Positions 55,313 through 64,000 are shown, numbered from the stretch's first letter. The stretch: DNA of 64,000 nucleotides from an uncultured bacterium (GCA_949292215.1 CASEYW010000008.1:1-64000); one strand, 5' to 3'. A program made the numbers and translations. Notes: a model not told the origin generated them from the sequence alone.

Positions 55313-57433
55313 TTATTCCTGGGCGGTCCGGGAGATGACATCATTCTGCATTCCCTCGCTCAGGCGTACAAAATAGCCGGAAAATCCGCTGACGCGGACA
55401 CGCAGGTTCCCATGTTTATCCGGTTCTCTCTGAGCCTCTTCCAGTTCTTCCCGTCCGACATAGTTCAGCTGGAGATGGAGTCCTCCCATGCGGAAATACG
55501 TTTCCAGCAGACGGACCGTTTTGTCGAAAACGGGATCCTCCATCAGCTTCGGATCGAGCGTCAGATTGAAAACGTGACTGCCGTTCATCACACCCGAGGG
55601 ATCCATTTTCGCAACGGAAGCCAGAACAGCGGTCAATCCCTCTCTGTCGTGTCCCCCGATTGGTGTTGAGCCGAAATGAAGCATCTCTCCGGCATGGCGT
55701 CCGTCCGGAGTCGCCCCCGTCAGGCGGCCGAACCAGGCATGATGCGGATTGTACCCCGCCAGATTGCCGAACAGAATCGGAATACCAAAGAGGTCGCGTC
55801 TGCCCCGGGCAAACTCCGCAATGCTCTCACTCAGAAGATGTGCGATTGTATTGGACATCTCGTCGTCATTGCCGAAGAAGCGTCCCTCTTTCTGAATGCG
55901 TGCATGGAGCAATTCCGCCCCCTGCCAGTCCCGGTCGAGAATCTCCGCAAGTTCCCGCATGGAAACGGCTTTTTCCTCAAAGACGAACTGACGGATCACC
56001 GTCAGAGAATCAATCAGCGTCACATATCCCATCAAGGTTGGGGAGACGCTGACCGACTTCGATCCGCCCCGGTTGCACGCTTCCGCCCGTTCGATGCAGC
56101 CGTCAATGAAAATGGAACTCAGCACATCAACATCCTGTGAGCGGTAGATATTGAATTCATTCAGGCGGTCGACAATTGCAGTGAGAACTCGTTCCAGCTC
56201 CTCTTTGAAGATGGCATAGAACTCCTCGAAGCTGCGCGCCTCGCAGATTTCGCTCCTGCGGTTTGCAAAGGTATCAGTCAGAGCACGAATGATGTTTCCT
56301 TTGCAGCCGGTGAGGTCGATGGTACCTTCGAATGTCGGTTCATTGCAGCCGTTCATGACATAGCGGCATGCTTTTTCGAACGGGAGTCCGGAAAACTCCA
56401 TGTAGGTTCTGATCCGCGGCTCGTCGTTGACGACAGCGATGCGTTTGAATCTGTCATGACGCTCGCAGTCCAGAACAAAACGGAGCGTTTCGAACGGAGT
56501 CTTCCGCGTCCAGCGGAACGAGACCTGCGGACGGTACAGGGGCAGTTTCATCATCGACTCCAGAATCAGGCGGGAAAGATCGCTGAATCCGTCCGAATGG
56601 TCCGGAAGATACCCGCCGATGGCAAAATGCGATTCTCCCCCTTTGTCACTGTTTCCGCTCGCAGGCGGAGTGAAACCGTTGACCATGACAAAGAGTTCCT
56701 GAAGCCATTCTCCGGCAGATTCCCGTGTCAGAGAACCATCGTCAAGCCCCTGTTGATAGAACGGATGGAGATAGCGGTCGACAAGTCCCAGGCTGTCCGG
56801 CAGAAAGTGAAAACAGAAGTAGACACACTGGACAGCTTCGGCAAAATCCCGCGCGGGAAATTCCGGAACATGGCGCAACCGCTGCGCCATGGCAAACAGT
56901 TCCGCCTTCCGGCGAGGATCAACAGTCTGTTCCGCTTTGTTTCCGGCTTCCGCGGCGCAGCGGTGCGCCCACTGGAGGATTCCATGACAGACCCGTTCCA
57001 TTGACGCCAGATAGATCAGATGTTCCGTCTGCCCGAGATACCGCATTCGAGCCTCTGCAATCTCCCGGAGGAATTGACGGATCCCACCGTTCAGGATCTT
57101 CCCATAATCGGGGTTGGAATGCTGCCATTCGAAGCAGGTGAGATTGTCATCGGTTTTCTTATAGAAGCGTGTAAGCAGCTGACGGAAGCAGGCGAATCCG
57201 CTTCGCTGGAAAATATTGCCGGGCACCGGACAGGCATAGAAACGGAAGCGGCCCGCCATCCGGTCATCATCGTCGATCCGGACGGTCTGCGCTTCCAGAT
57301 AGCGGCAGAGATATTTTGCGGTCCTTGCCGCAGCGGGCATGGTGTCGTCCGCAGAATCGCATTCAATTTCAACACAGGGCGGATACATATCCTCCTCACA
57401 ACTTCGTTTCGCCATTCTCAAAAGACGTTCCAT
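55313..57433 (-). CDS. Glycyl radical enzyme of the PFL/dehydratase family
   Basis: A 706-residue anaerobic radical enzyme related to pyruvate formate-lyase and glycerol/diol dehydratases. The active-site Cys363 lies in NGCNEP, the G-C-x-E form of the dehydratase-like branches. The glycyl radical is on Gly683 in RVSGFSGYF, followed by the conserved QNDVISRT. Length is somewhat below the ~780 usual. These enzymes need a radical SAM activase; none is present in the window. AGGAG precedes ATG 57433, and it is divergent from an AraC regulator. Its neighbours are glycan enzymes, so a sugar-derived diol or acid is a plausible substrate, but this is inference. The reaction is not known. Confidence 0.88.
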   Translation of the reverse strand: MERLLRMAKRSCEEDMYPPCVEIECDSADDTMPAAARTAKYLCRYLEAQTVRIDDDDRMAGRFRFYACPVPGNIFQRSGFACFRQLLTRFYKKTDDNLTCFEWQHSNPDYGKILNGGIRQFLREIAEARMRYLGQTEHLIYLASMERVCHGILQWAHRCAAEAGNKAEQTVDPRRKAELFAMAQRLRHVPEFPARDFAEAVQCVYFCFHFLPDSLGLVDRYLHPFYQQGLDDGSLTRESAGEWLQELFVMVNGFTPPASGNSDKGGESHFAIGGYLPDHSDGFSDLSRLILESMMKLPLYRPQVSFRWTRKTPFETLRFVLDCERHDRFKRIAVVNDEPRIRTYMEFSGLPFEKACRYVMNGCNEPTFEGTIDLTGCKGNIIRALTDTFANRRSEICEARSFEEFYAIFKEELERVLTAIVDRLNEFNIYRSQDVDVLSSIFIDGCIERAEACNRGGSKSVSVSPTLMGYVTLIDSLTVIRQFVFEEKAVSMRELAEILDRDWQGAELLHARIQKEGRFFGNDDEMSNTIAHLLSESIAEFARGRRDLFGIPILFGNLAGYNPHHAWFGRLTGATPDGRHAGEMLHFGSTPIGGHDREGLTAVLASVAKMDPSGVMNGSHVFNLTLDPKLMEDPVFDKTVRLLETYFRMGGLHLQLNYVGREELEEAQREPDKHGNLRVRVSGFSGYFVRLSEGMQNDVISRTAQE

Positions 57434-57560
57434 TCCGTGTTCTCCTGTTTTGCGGTTTGCATTCTTTTAAAACCGGGATATCTTATATGGATTTCTGATT
57501 TTAATATAGATTCCTCTTCAGAAAATGGAATCTGTTTTTTTGAGAAAGGCTTATGATTTT

Positions 57561-58385
57561 ATGGCAGAATTCCAAGCCTATCCGCTGATGCGCGACTTCA
57601 ACACGTTTCTGCATCTCAACGTTTTTCATGTGGTGAAGGGCCATTTTTCCTATGACCGGATTAATGAGTTTCCATTCAATGTCCTGTCCGTCCGTGTCAC
57701 AGAACCGGGAGAAGGCAATTTTTTTGAAAACATGGAAACCGGTGAAGTGATCAAACGGGATCTGGATTCCATTTTCCTGATCCCGAGCCATACTCGCGTG
57801 CATTATAAAATCAACGATGATCACACCTTCATCGCCCTGCATTTCAATCTGACTTTCCTATCCGGAGACGACCTCTTCCGTGAAACTTCTCAGCTGTTCA
57901 CCTGGAAAGATCCGGAACTGCGACACCGTCTGCTTGAACTTCTGACGCCGGGAAACGACACTCTCCGCGGAATCTGCCGCCTCAAATCCCTGATCCTTGA
58001 ACTCTGCAGCCGCTGTCTTCCGGAAATCGACAGGAAGAAACTCAAGGCGCAGGAGTGCTGGCTTCCCGCGATCCGATATATGCAGTCACATCTCCATGCT
58101 GCTCTCAGCGTGGAAGAGATCGCGGAAGCCTGCGGGATGCGAAGCGATGTCTTCTCCAGAAAATTCAAACAGGATATGGGAATCGCTCCGAAGCGTTTTC
58201 TGGAAAATCATCTCTCCCGGAAACTTTCGGAGGAGATTGTCTCTTCTGAACTCTCCATCAAAGAGCTCTCCTGCAAGTACCGCTTCTGTTCAGAGTTCTA
58301 CTTCTCGAACTTCTTCAAACGGATGACCGGCATCGCCCCGCTGGAATTCCGCAGGAAGTTCGGACAGAGCATGATTCACTTCTGA
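57561..58385 (+). CDS. AraC-family transcriptional regulator
   Basis: A 274-residue regulator. The N-terminal ~160 residues look like a cupin-type effector domain (HLNVFHVVKGHFSYD, DSIFLIPSHTRVHY). The C-terminus has the two helix-turn-helices of AraC proteins: SVEEIAEACGMRSDVFSRKFKQ and IKELSCKYRFCSEFYFSNFFKR split at 20 residues, ending GIAPLEFR. ATG 57561 has AGAAAGG about 11 bases upstream; an in-frame ATG at 57525 has no clear site, so the start is uncertain. It is divergent from the glycyl radical enzyme and likely activates it or the sugar genes; the effector is unknown. Confidence 0.88.
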   Translation: MAEFQAYPLMRDFNTFLHLNVFHVVKGHFSYDRINEFPFNVLSVRVTEPGEGNFFENMETGEVIKRDLDSIFLIPSHTRVHYKINDDHTFIALHFNLTFLSGDDLFRETSQLFTWKDPELRHRLLELLTPGNDTLRGICRLKSLILELCSRCLPEIDRKKLKAQECWLPAIRYMQSHLHAALSVEEIAEACGMRSDVFSRKFKQDMGIAPKRFLENHLSRKLSEEIVSSELSIKELSCKYRFCSEFYFSNFFKRMTGIAPLEFRRKFGQSMIHF

Positions 58386-58425
58386 AAATTCCTCTCTGCG
58401 GTCGGAACCGCGCACGGAAGACTCT

Positions 58426-60420
58426 TCAACGGGATTCCGTTGTAAACGGAGCAGCGGGAAGCCCGTTTTCCCCGCGCAGGTTCCCGAATACAAAATTGCC
58501 CCAGTCATACCGGACTGCCCGCGGAACTTTGACCTGCGGATGGGAAACAAGAACAGTGCGGCCGTCGATTTCAGCATGCGCCCAATGCCATTTGCCGGAG
58601 GAGTCCTGAATGGCAAAGCCCTCCAGAGGACTGCCGGGAGAATTCCGGACCGTCTTCCCGCGAGCACCTTCCCGGAGATCATATTCCGGAGGAACCGGAA
58701 CAGCTTTCAATCCATTTTCCGCGAAGTCGAAAAACAGACGGATTTTTCCATCTTCCACTCGAAACGATCGATAAAGCGGTCCGCTGTATTCCACTTTCTT
58801 TCCGTAAACCTTCGCAAGGACGGTACGCGCAAGACGTTCTCCGACTTCGCGTTTCCGCCGCGGATGAATATCCTGCGCCTCTCCGAGATCAATCAGCACC
58901 GCCATGCCGGTTCCCGGAACGGTTCTGGCAACTTGAAGCTGCGCGTTCCGCAGCCGCGCCCAAACGCTGTTTTCCTCCGGTGAACGCTGCGGATTGCCGA
59001 ATCCGGGAAGCTGACAGAAATAAAACGGAAGCTGCGGATTGCCGAATCCATTCCGCCAGTCGGCAATCATATTGGAGAAATGCCGCTGATAGGTATCCGG
59101 AATCTGCCAGTCGCTCTCGCCCTGGTACCAGATGACTCCCGTGAGAGACAGATTCCTCAAAGGCGCTACCATGCCATTGTAGAAGGTCGCAAGATTCCGG
59201 GAGGCTCCGGGAATTGCGGGCAGCGTTTCCCCTGCCTTCAAAGGAGCATATTCCACCTCGACTTTTTTCTGCCACTCAACCGGGATGGTACAGTCACCGG
59301 AGACCAGTTTCAATCCCTCCTTCGGAACGACTACCTCGCCATTGCCCAATGGAGCGGCAAGACGGTAGGCAATTGTATAGACCCCGTCGGGAGAATCGCC
59401 CGGGATGAATCCTCGATCGGCACGCCGAATCATTTTCAAATTTGCATGCTCACCACCGTTCCACTGCGTAAGGCGTCCGTTGCAGCTGACTTGACTGTAA
59501 ACGTTTCTCAGGGAAAGCCCCTTCAGGGAAAAGGTGTTTTTCCGGAACTGCTCCGGAATGCGGACCGTTGCCTTGAACCATACGATTCCATACTCCGGCA
59601 GGATTTTTCCCGCGAAATCCGCTTTGCGCCACCCCCCGGACGCGAGAAATTCGCTGATCTGCTTCGAATTGAACGCACGGAAAGTGCGTCCATTCCGGCT
59701 GAGCCAGGCGAGGAGATGATCCGTATCAGCCGTGATCCGGTCCTGCTCCTTCAGAAGTTCAGCCGTGTCGGGCGAGGCAAGAAGTGTCTCTCTGCCCGTC
59801 CAGCGGAATACCGATGTGCCTCCGACGGAATTGTTAATGATTCCGATCGGCCGCTGCAGGGTTTCATTCAAAACTTCCGCAAAGAAATAGCCGACCGCAG
59901 TGAACGTCGGAGTATTGTTTTCCGAAGGCGGCATCCAGCGTCCACGGCAGTCATCCTGTTCCGTCCGGCTTGAGCTTACTCCTACACGGAAGATGCGGAT
60001 TTGAGTCCGGGGAAGCGATTTGCGAACAGCTTCCTGCCAGCGAATTGTCGGAAACTGTCCAGGCTGCTTGCCGATCGGCTTTTCCATATTGGACTGTCCT
60101 CCTGCAACCCAGACGTCACCGATGAGGACATCCCGGATCTCACATCTGTTCCGGCCTTTGAATGTCAGGACAAACGGACCGTCCGGTAGTCTGGAGGTAT
60201 CCAGATGAAGAAGCCATTTCCCGTTCCGGTCCGCCGTTGTCTCCCCCCGTATGCCTCCGATTTCAGCGGAAACTTTCTCTCCGGGAGCCGCAGTTCCCCA
60301 AAGCCGTGAGGCAGATGAGCGCTGAAGAACCATGTGATCCCCAATCAGCGACGGAAGACGAATATCCGCCGAAAGAACCGGCAGAATCAGAACAGCCAAA
60401 AGCAACAGATAAGATTTCAT
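58426..60420 (-). CDS. Secreted sialate O-acetylesterase-like SGNH hydrolase
   Basis: A 664-residue exported esterase of the sialate O-acetylesterase (SGNH) type. A signal peptide (SYLLLLAVLILPVLS) is cut after LSA. Catalytic Ser110 is in GQSNMEKP, and the Asp/His pair is in DIHPRRKREVGERLA near 500. A beta-rich N-terminal part precedes the catalytic domain and a second one is inserted (residues about 240-360). Such enzymes strip O-acetyl groups from sialic acids or from hemicellulose and pectin; the substrate is not known. AGGAG precedes ATG 60420. Its promoter spacer holds an inverted repeat, so it is probably repressible. Confidence 0.88.
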   Translation of the reverse strand: MKSYLLLLAVLILPVLSADIRLPSLIGDHMVLQRSSASRLWGTAAPGEKVSAEIGGIRGETTADRNGKWLLHLDTSRLPDGPFVLTFKGRNRCEIRDVLIGDVWVAGGQSNMEKPIGKQPGQFPTIRWQEAVRKSLPRTQIRIFRVGVSSSRTEQDDCRGRWMPPSENNTPTFTAVGYFFAEVLNETLQRPIGIINNSVGGTSVFRWTGRETLLASPDTAELLKEQDRITADTDHLLAWLSRNGRTFRAFNSKQISEFLASGGWRKADFAGKILPEYGIVWFKATVRIPEQFRKNTFSLKGLSLRNVYSQVSCNGRLTQWNGGEHANLKMIRRADRGFIPGDSPDGVYTIAYRLAAPLGNGEVVVPKEGLKLVSGDCTIPVEWQKKVEVEYAPLKAGETLPAIPGASRNLATFYNGMVAPLRNLSLTGVIWYQGESDWQIPDTYQRHFSNMIADWRNGFGNPQLPFYFCQLPGFGNPQRSPEENSVWARLRNAQLQVARTVPGTGMAVLIDLGEAQDIHPRRKREVGERLARTVLAKVYGKKVEYSGPLYRSFRVEDGKIRLFFDFAENGLKAVPVPPEYDLREGARGKTVRNSPGSPLEGFAIQDSSGKWHWAHAEIDGRTVLVSHPQVKVPRAVRYDWGNFVFGNLRGENGLPAAPFTTESR

Positions 60421-60455
60421 TCCGGAAACTCCTTCTCTTTTTCAAAATCATCCAT

Positions 60456-60483
60456 ACAATAATGCCATCGTTGGCAAAATCAA
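60456..60483 (-). promoter_or_regulatory. Promoter of the sialate O-acetylesterase-like gene with inverted repeat in the spacer
   Basis: TTGATT (60478-60483), 16-base spacer and TATTGT (60456-60461), minus strand. The palindrome TGCCA-TCGT-TGGCA occupies 60463-60476, nearly the whole spacer, as a repressor operator would. Confidence 0.5.
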
Positions 60484-60603
60484 ATATTGCGACAAAATCT
60501 TTTCCCGGAAATACCCTCGGCCGACGGCTCTGCACCGTTTTTCCGGAAGAAATTCCATTCCCGACTTGCCGAAAAGACTTTGCGGATGTATAATAATGGA
60601 ATC

Positions 60604-61014
60604 ATGAAAAACTTACTTTCCAAAACATTGTTACTTGCATCTGCCGCGTCATGCCTGCCGCTGCTCACTTCGTGCGCACTCGTGGATCGGGACAAATCCA
60701 TCCTTTCGCCCGCAATGTGGAGTGTAATCGACACCAACCGTGCGAATCTTTCGAAACTTCGCGTCGGGATGACGAAAGAAGAGGTCCGGAAAATCATGGG
60801 AGAACCGATGAGCGAAGAGGTCTACAACACCTCGAACCACTGGTTCTATTATACCCGGACCCGCTGGAGCGACGGAATGGCAACACGGGATGAATGCACT
60901 CCCCTTGTCTTCGATGAATTCGGCATCCTGCGCGGCTGGGGAATGCGTTTCTACAAAGAGAACTACAATCTCTCCACCTGGTCTGAACGCTCTGTGGAAA
61001 AGGTATTGGAATGA
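60604..61014 (+). CDS. BamE/SmpA-OmlA-like outer-membrane lipoprotein
   Basis: A 136-residue lipoprotein. The signal peptide ends in lipobox LLTSC with the acylated Cys24. The rest is an SmpA/OmlA-type domain: NLSKLRVGMTKEEVRKIMGEP, the signature of the family that includes BamE, then WFYYTRTRWSDG and FDEFGILRGWGM. It may help assemble outer-membrane proteins. ATG 60604 is chosen because the lipoprotein signal starts there; the frame extends upstream without a likely start. A TATAAT at 60589-60594, with TTGCCG 17 bases before it, would give a very short leader. Its stop overlaps maf (ATGA). Confidence 0.85.
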   Translation: MKNLLSKTLLLASAASCLPLLTSCALVDRDKSILSPAMWSVIDTNRANLSKLRVGMTKEEVRKIMGEPMSEEVYNTSNHWFYYTRTRWSDGMATRDECTPLVFDEFGILRGWGMRFYKENYNLSTWSERSVEKVLE

Positions 61015-61568
61015 ATCTGATCCTGGCATCCGCATCCCCCCGTCGAAGGGAACTGCTTGCGACACTGGGAATTCCGTTTTCAGTCAAGACCTCAACAGCG
61101 GAGGAGCTCAGGAAAGGCCCCTGGATGATGCTCGCTCTGGACAATGCACTCCGGAAGGCGGAAGAGGTTGCAGCCCGCTTCCCGGAAGAGCTGGTCATCG
61201 GAGCCGATACCGTGATTGAGTTTGAAGACCGGATCCTCGGCAAACCGGAACATCTGGACGACGCCTTCCGGATGCTGTCGCTGTTTTCCGGCAGGACTCA
61301 TTCCGTTACAACCGGATGCGCCATCCGCTGCATGTCGCGCAACATCCGGATCCGTTTCGCGGAAACCTCCCGCGTCACATTCAAGCAGCTTGACCCGGAA
61401 ACAATCCGACGCTATCTCTCCCTGGTTCCGGTGCTCGACAAGGCGGGCGCCTACGCCATTCAGGATCATGGAGAAATGCTGATCGAATCACTGGAGGGAA
61501 GTCTTGACAACGTGATCGGATTCCCTGTGGAACGGTTCCGCCTTCCACTGAAGTTTCTTTTGAACTAA
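61011..61568 (+). CDS. maf: Maf family nucleoside triphosphate pyrophosphatase
   Basis: A 185-residue Maf/YhdE-type enzyme that hydrolyses non-canonical or methylated NTPs to NMP and PPi and is linked to septum formation. Seen: the N-terminal LILASASPRRRELL, the GADTVIEFEDRILGKP core near 66-80, FRMLSLFSGRTHSVTTG, and DKAGAYAIQDHGEML with the family DKAGAYxIQ near 145. The substrate (dTTP/UTP or m7GTP) cannot be told. It is coupled by ATGA to the BamE-like lipoprotein and overlaps the convergent methyltransferase by 4 bases at the 3' end. Confidence 0.95.
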   Translation: MNLILASASPRRRELLATLGIPFSVKTSTAEELRKGPWMMLALDNALRKAEEVAARFPEELVIGADTVIEFEDRILGKPEHLDDAFRMLSLFSGRTHSVTTGCAIRCMSRNIRIRFAETSRVTFKQLDPETIRRYLSLVPVLDKAGAYAIQDHGEMLIESLEGSLDNVIGFPVERFRLPLKFLLN

Positions 61569-62203
61569 TTGGACTGTTCGGATTCCGGAAGAGTCCCGGT
61601 CACACAGAGCATTCCGGTTGCGGAATCGGAGTGGCATTCAACATCGGCAAAACCGGCTCCCGAAAAAAAGGCGGAAAGTTCTTCTGCGGAATAAACGGTC
61701 ATGCCGCGGATATGATCCGTATATTTCTTTGCGGCCGCCTTGTCCGCAGAATCGCAGCAGACGGCAAACATGCCTCCCGGCTTCAGAACACGTGCAACTT
61801 CGCGGACATCCGCTGCCGGATCCGGCCAGAAATAAATCGTCTCCGACGCCGTAACCAGATCGAAAAAATCATCCTCAAATGGAAGAGCAGAAACCGATCC
61901 CTCCACAATCTCCACCTGCCCGGATTTCACCGCCCGCCGATTGAACGAACGCGATTTTCTCACGGACAGCGGCGAGTAATCCACCCCGTAAAACCGCGAT
62001 CCCGGAGCAAGCCTCAGCATGGAAGCAATAAAAAAACCGCCGCCGCATCCGACATCCAGCACGCGCCCCTTCTCCGGAAGTTTCAAAAACGGCATCGAAA
62101 ACTCCTGCAACGGCCGATGATGACGATTCATTTTCCAAAAAACAAGAAAACTTCCCGGATACACTCCGGGACGGGCAAAATTCTGTTTCCATTCCCAATA
62201 CAT
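61565..62203 (-). CDS. Class I SAM-dependent methyltransferase
   Basis: A 212-residue methyltransferase. Motif I VLDVGCGGGFFIASML binds SAM, FYGVDYSPLSV supplies the ribose-binding acid, and LPFEDDFFDLVTASETIYFW is motif III-IV. This pattern fits UbiE/Methyltransf_11-like small-molecule enzymes. The C-terminus (VYSAEELSAFFSGAGF) is typical too. The substrate is not known. It converges with maf and shares its last 4 bases with it, so no terminator separates them. Confidence 0.88.
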   Translation of the reverse strand: MYWEWKQNFARPGVYPGSFLVFWKMNRHHRPLQEFSMPFLKLPEKGRVLDVGCGGGFFIASMLRLAPGSRFYGVDYSPLSVRKSRSFNRRAVKSGQVEIVEGSVSALPFEDDFFDLVTASETIYFWPDPAADVREVARVLKPGGMFAVCCDSADKAAAKKYTDHIRGMTVYSAEELSAFFSGAGFADVECHSDSATGMLCVTGTLPESEQSN

Positions 62204-62242
62204 TTCCGCACTTCAGCTCCTATCCCTGTTCCTGAAAACATA

Positions 62243-62279
62243 CAGCGGCCCGCCGGTTTTGTCAACCGGCAGACCGCTT
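62243..62279 (-). terminator. Imperfect hairpin after the GH42-like gene
   Basis: AGCGG and CCGG arms pair across a 9-base loop with a few mismatches, between the GH42-like stop and the methyltransferase start. No T-run was seen, so it is a weak call. Confidence 0.3.
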
Positions 62280-62338
62280 GATTTCAGTTTCCGAAAGCCT
62301 CCCGATGCGTCCCGGCAGGCTGTCCGGCAAACCAATCC

Positions 62339-64000
62339 TTATTTCCCGGACGACTTCCGGTTTTCTGCGAAATCCGCCTCAAGGACTTCACGAATGCGCG
62401 CTCCGGAAACAGGCAGCTTGCGGAGAAACGCTTTCCTGTCGCAAAAAGAGAGAGGACGACGACCAAGCCAGTCGACAACGTTCTGCAGGAACTGCAGGTT
62501 GTCGGCAGCTTCGACTCGGACAGGTGCCAGCCAGAGACTGTCTCCCGCCACAACCACACGTCCTTTCCCGAACTCGCCCGCCGCAACTACTGGCTGCGAC
62601 TTCTGGCGGAGATCATCCGCCCCGGAACGGGCCACAGCACTCCAGCCGGGACCGTTCAGCCGAAATGCAGAAGTGACAAAGAACTGCAACGACTTCACAT
62701 TCGAATTCAATGGATGATTTGTCAGATCGGACACTCTGATCTGCAGCGGATCACCGAATCCACAGGAACCCGGATTCTCGCAAATGCTTTCCTGTACAAT
62801 CCTGAATTCCGGAGCAAGAATCCGCGAAAGAAGGATGCTTCTGTTGGAATTCGGCCGGTAAGGATTCGAAGAACAAAGCAGCAGAAGGGAACCGCCTTCC
62901 CTGATATAGTTCCTCAGCATCGCAGGGAATCCGCTGTTGACAAGGCGGTTGTAGATCAGCGCACACTCCTCCGCCAGAACAACCATGGAACACTCGCGGA
63001 GCTTTTCCGGAGTCACCTGACGCGGCGAAAGACTCATCGGAGCAAACCCCTGCTGCCGAAGCATCTGCGACAGAACCGGGAAGTAGTCAATTCCGAAATC
63101 CTTGTCTTCGCTGTCGAGAGCGGTCAGGAAAAGGACCTTTCGTTCAGAGGCCCCTTCCGGATTTTTTGCAAGAGTTTTCACATCGGCGAGCAGTTTGAGC
63201 CGTTTCTCCGAAGGTACGGCGATTTTCATCGGGGGACGGTCTGCACGTTCGAAGAGCAGAACCACCGGGGACTGCGACTCCAGCGTGACGGGCATTCCGT
63301 TTTTCAACATCTGTTCTGCACCATCAACCGACTTGTTTCCACCACGCGCCCACTCCTTCAAATTCCGCATCCGCAGGGAATGCCGCAGGAAGGCCTTGTC
63401 CGTAACCTTGACTGTAAGATTTTTTGTTGTCCCGCCCCAGTTGGTCAGATAGAGCAGGAAACGGTCCGGCGTTCCCGCGAGCTTCGTTTCCAGATAGGGG
63501 AACTCCCCGTTTTCCTGGCAGAGAAGTTCAACCGGTTTGGAAAGCCCGGCTTCGGAACCGAGCTTCGAAATCAGGGAACTTGCCGCAAAGAGATCCAGAC
63601 GTGCCGCGACATAACAGATGTGTCCGGCGCCGATTTGTTTCCTTGTAATCGCAGGAGAGCCGTCGGAATATGAACCGATCACCTCTGCGCCGGAAAGAGC
63701 AATCTTCTCTCCGCTGCGCCCGCAGTAATCGCCTTTTTCCAGAGGGAATTCCCTGCCGTTGAAATGCAGCTTCAATCCGGCTGGAATTGATTCGGCAATC
63801 GTGCGGACTCCGGCGAACGATTCAACGGGAAGCCGACGGTATCCGTCGTCGCTCCAGATCAGGGAATCGAAAGTCACGATTGCGGTTGCCCCTTTCCGGA
63901 CCATCGACTCCACCTTCTCCCAGACCCCTTTTCTGACCAGCGAGGCATAAGGAATCACGATCAGGGAGTAACGGTCATCCTTCTGATTTGCAAAAGTGCG
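62339..64000 (-). CDS. GH42-like protein, C-terminal part (5' end beyond window)
   Basis: An open frame of 553 residues that runs off the right edge, so the true start is not visible; the GTG at 63958 is internal. The visible part begins with a GATase-like beta-galactosidase-trimerisation region (LIVIPYASLVRKGVWEKVES, GATAIVTFDSLIW, GHICYVAARLD), followed by a beta-rich end-domain (FLLYLTNWGGTTKNLTVKV). A second GATase-like domain comes after it (FLTALDSEDKDFGIDYFP, REGGSLLLLCSSNPYRPN, ending NVVDWLGRRPLSF). The first part is usual in GH42 and related enzymes; two such domains in one protein is less common. The catalytic barrel must lie upstream, outside the window. Substrate unknown. Confidence 0.75.
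   Translation of the reverse strand, partial: RTFANQKDDRYSLIVIPYASLVRKGVWEKVESMVRKGATAIVTFDSLIWSDDGYRRLPVESFAGVRTIAESIPAGLKLHFNGREFPLEKGDYCGRSGEKIALSGAEVIGSYSDGSPAITRKQIGAGHICYVAARLDLFAASSLISKLGSEAGLSKPVELLCQENGEFPYLETKLAGTPDRFLLYLTNWGGTTKNLTVKVTDKAFLRHSLRMRNLKEWARGGNKSVDGAEQMLKNGMPVTLESQSPVVLLFERADRPPMKIAVPSEKRLKLLADVKTLAKNPEGASERKVLFLTALDSEDKDFGIDYFPVLSQMLRQQGFAPMSLSPRQVTPEKLRECSMVVLAEECALIYNRLVNSGFPAMLRNYIREGGSLLLLCSSNPYRPNSNRSILLSRILAPEFRIVQESICENPGSCGFGDPLQIRVSDLTNHPLNSNVKSLQFFVTSAFRLNGPGWSAVARSGADDLRQKSQPVVAAGEFGKGRVVVAGDSLWLAPVRVEAADNLQFLQNVVDWLGRRPLSFCDRKAFLRKLPVSGARIREVLEADFAENRKSSGK

Overview
This window looks like a chromosomal piece of a Gram-negative bacterium from the PVC group, most likely Lentisphaerota (Victivallis-like gut bacteria). 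That is inference. It rests on the mix seen here: a type IV prepilin-like protein of the H-X9-DG kind beside glycoside hydrolases, LacI and AraC regulators scattered among carbohydrate genes, outer-membrane genes (LptF/G-type permease, BamE-like lipoprotein), and a housekeeping sigma factor with a very long lysine-rich N-terminus. No rRNA, tRNA, insertion sequence, phage gene or CRISPR array was seen.

Layout. 1-1733 (minus): an active-type phosphohexomutase (cut by the window edge), translationally coupled to a second phosphohexomutase that has lost its catalytic serine and metal ligands. 1868-4200 (plus): an iron-type alcohol dehydrogenase and a glycerate kinase, overlapping by 4 nt. 4279-14623 (minus): a seven-gene run of three SPFH/HflK-HflC-type membrane proteins, a heavy-metal P-type ATPase, an ABC ATPase, an ABC-2 permease and an unknown anchored helical-repeat protein. 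14943-17980 (plus): a membrane PAS sensor with no output domain and a small secreted protein. 18093-24667: mfd (minus), then rpoD, rpsU and an LptF/G-type permease (plus).

24719-36979 (minus): a carbohydrate-use region with a GH106-like hydrolase, a sugar isomerase/epimerase-like protein, a divergent aldo-keto reductase with two Fe-S motifs, a polysaccharide deacetylase-like secreted protein, a LacI regulator, a prepilin-like protein and a large secreted clan-A hydrolase. The hydrolase is preceded by a textbook sigma-70 promoter with a perfect 19-bp palindrome. 37078-41068 (minus): a compact MoxR/DUF58/VWA operon closed by a terminator. 41237-46941 (minus): glmS followed by an hrpA-type helicase. 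47173-50733: a secreted-pathway-independent FAD oxidoreductase (minus) and an A/T-richer membrane sulfatase/phosphoglycerol-transferase-type protein starting with TTG (plus).

50806-64000: a second carbohydrate region with a GHL6/GH151-like hydrolase, another GH106-like hydrolase, a glycyl radical enzyme with no activase nearby, an AraC regulator, a sialate O-acetylesterase-like protein, a BamE-like lipoprotein, maf, a methyltransferase, and the 3' part of a GH42-like protein cut by the right edge.

Together the accessory genes describe an organism that takes apart complex glycans (debranching and deacetylating enzymes, several clan-A hydrolases) and ferments the products anaerobically (glycyl radical enzyme, Fe-type ADH, glycerate kinase, Fe-S reductase). 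The clearest unexplained items are the dead phosphohexomutase paired with a live one, the three-SPFH/metal-pump/ABC operon, the 274-residue RpoD extension, the output-less PAS sensor, and the aldo-keto reductase without the usual catalytic tetrad.
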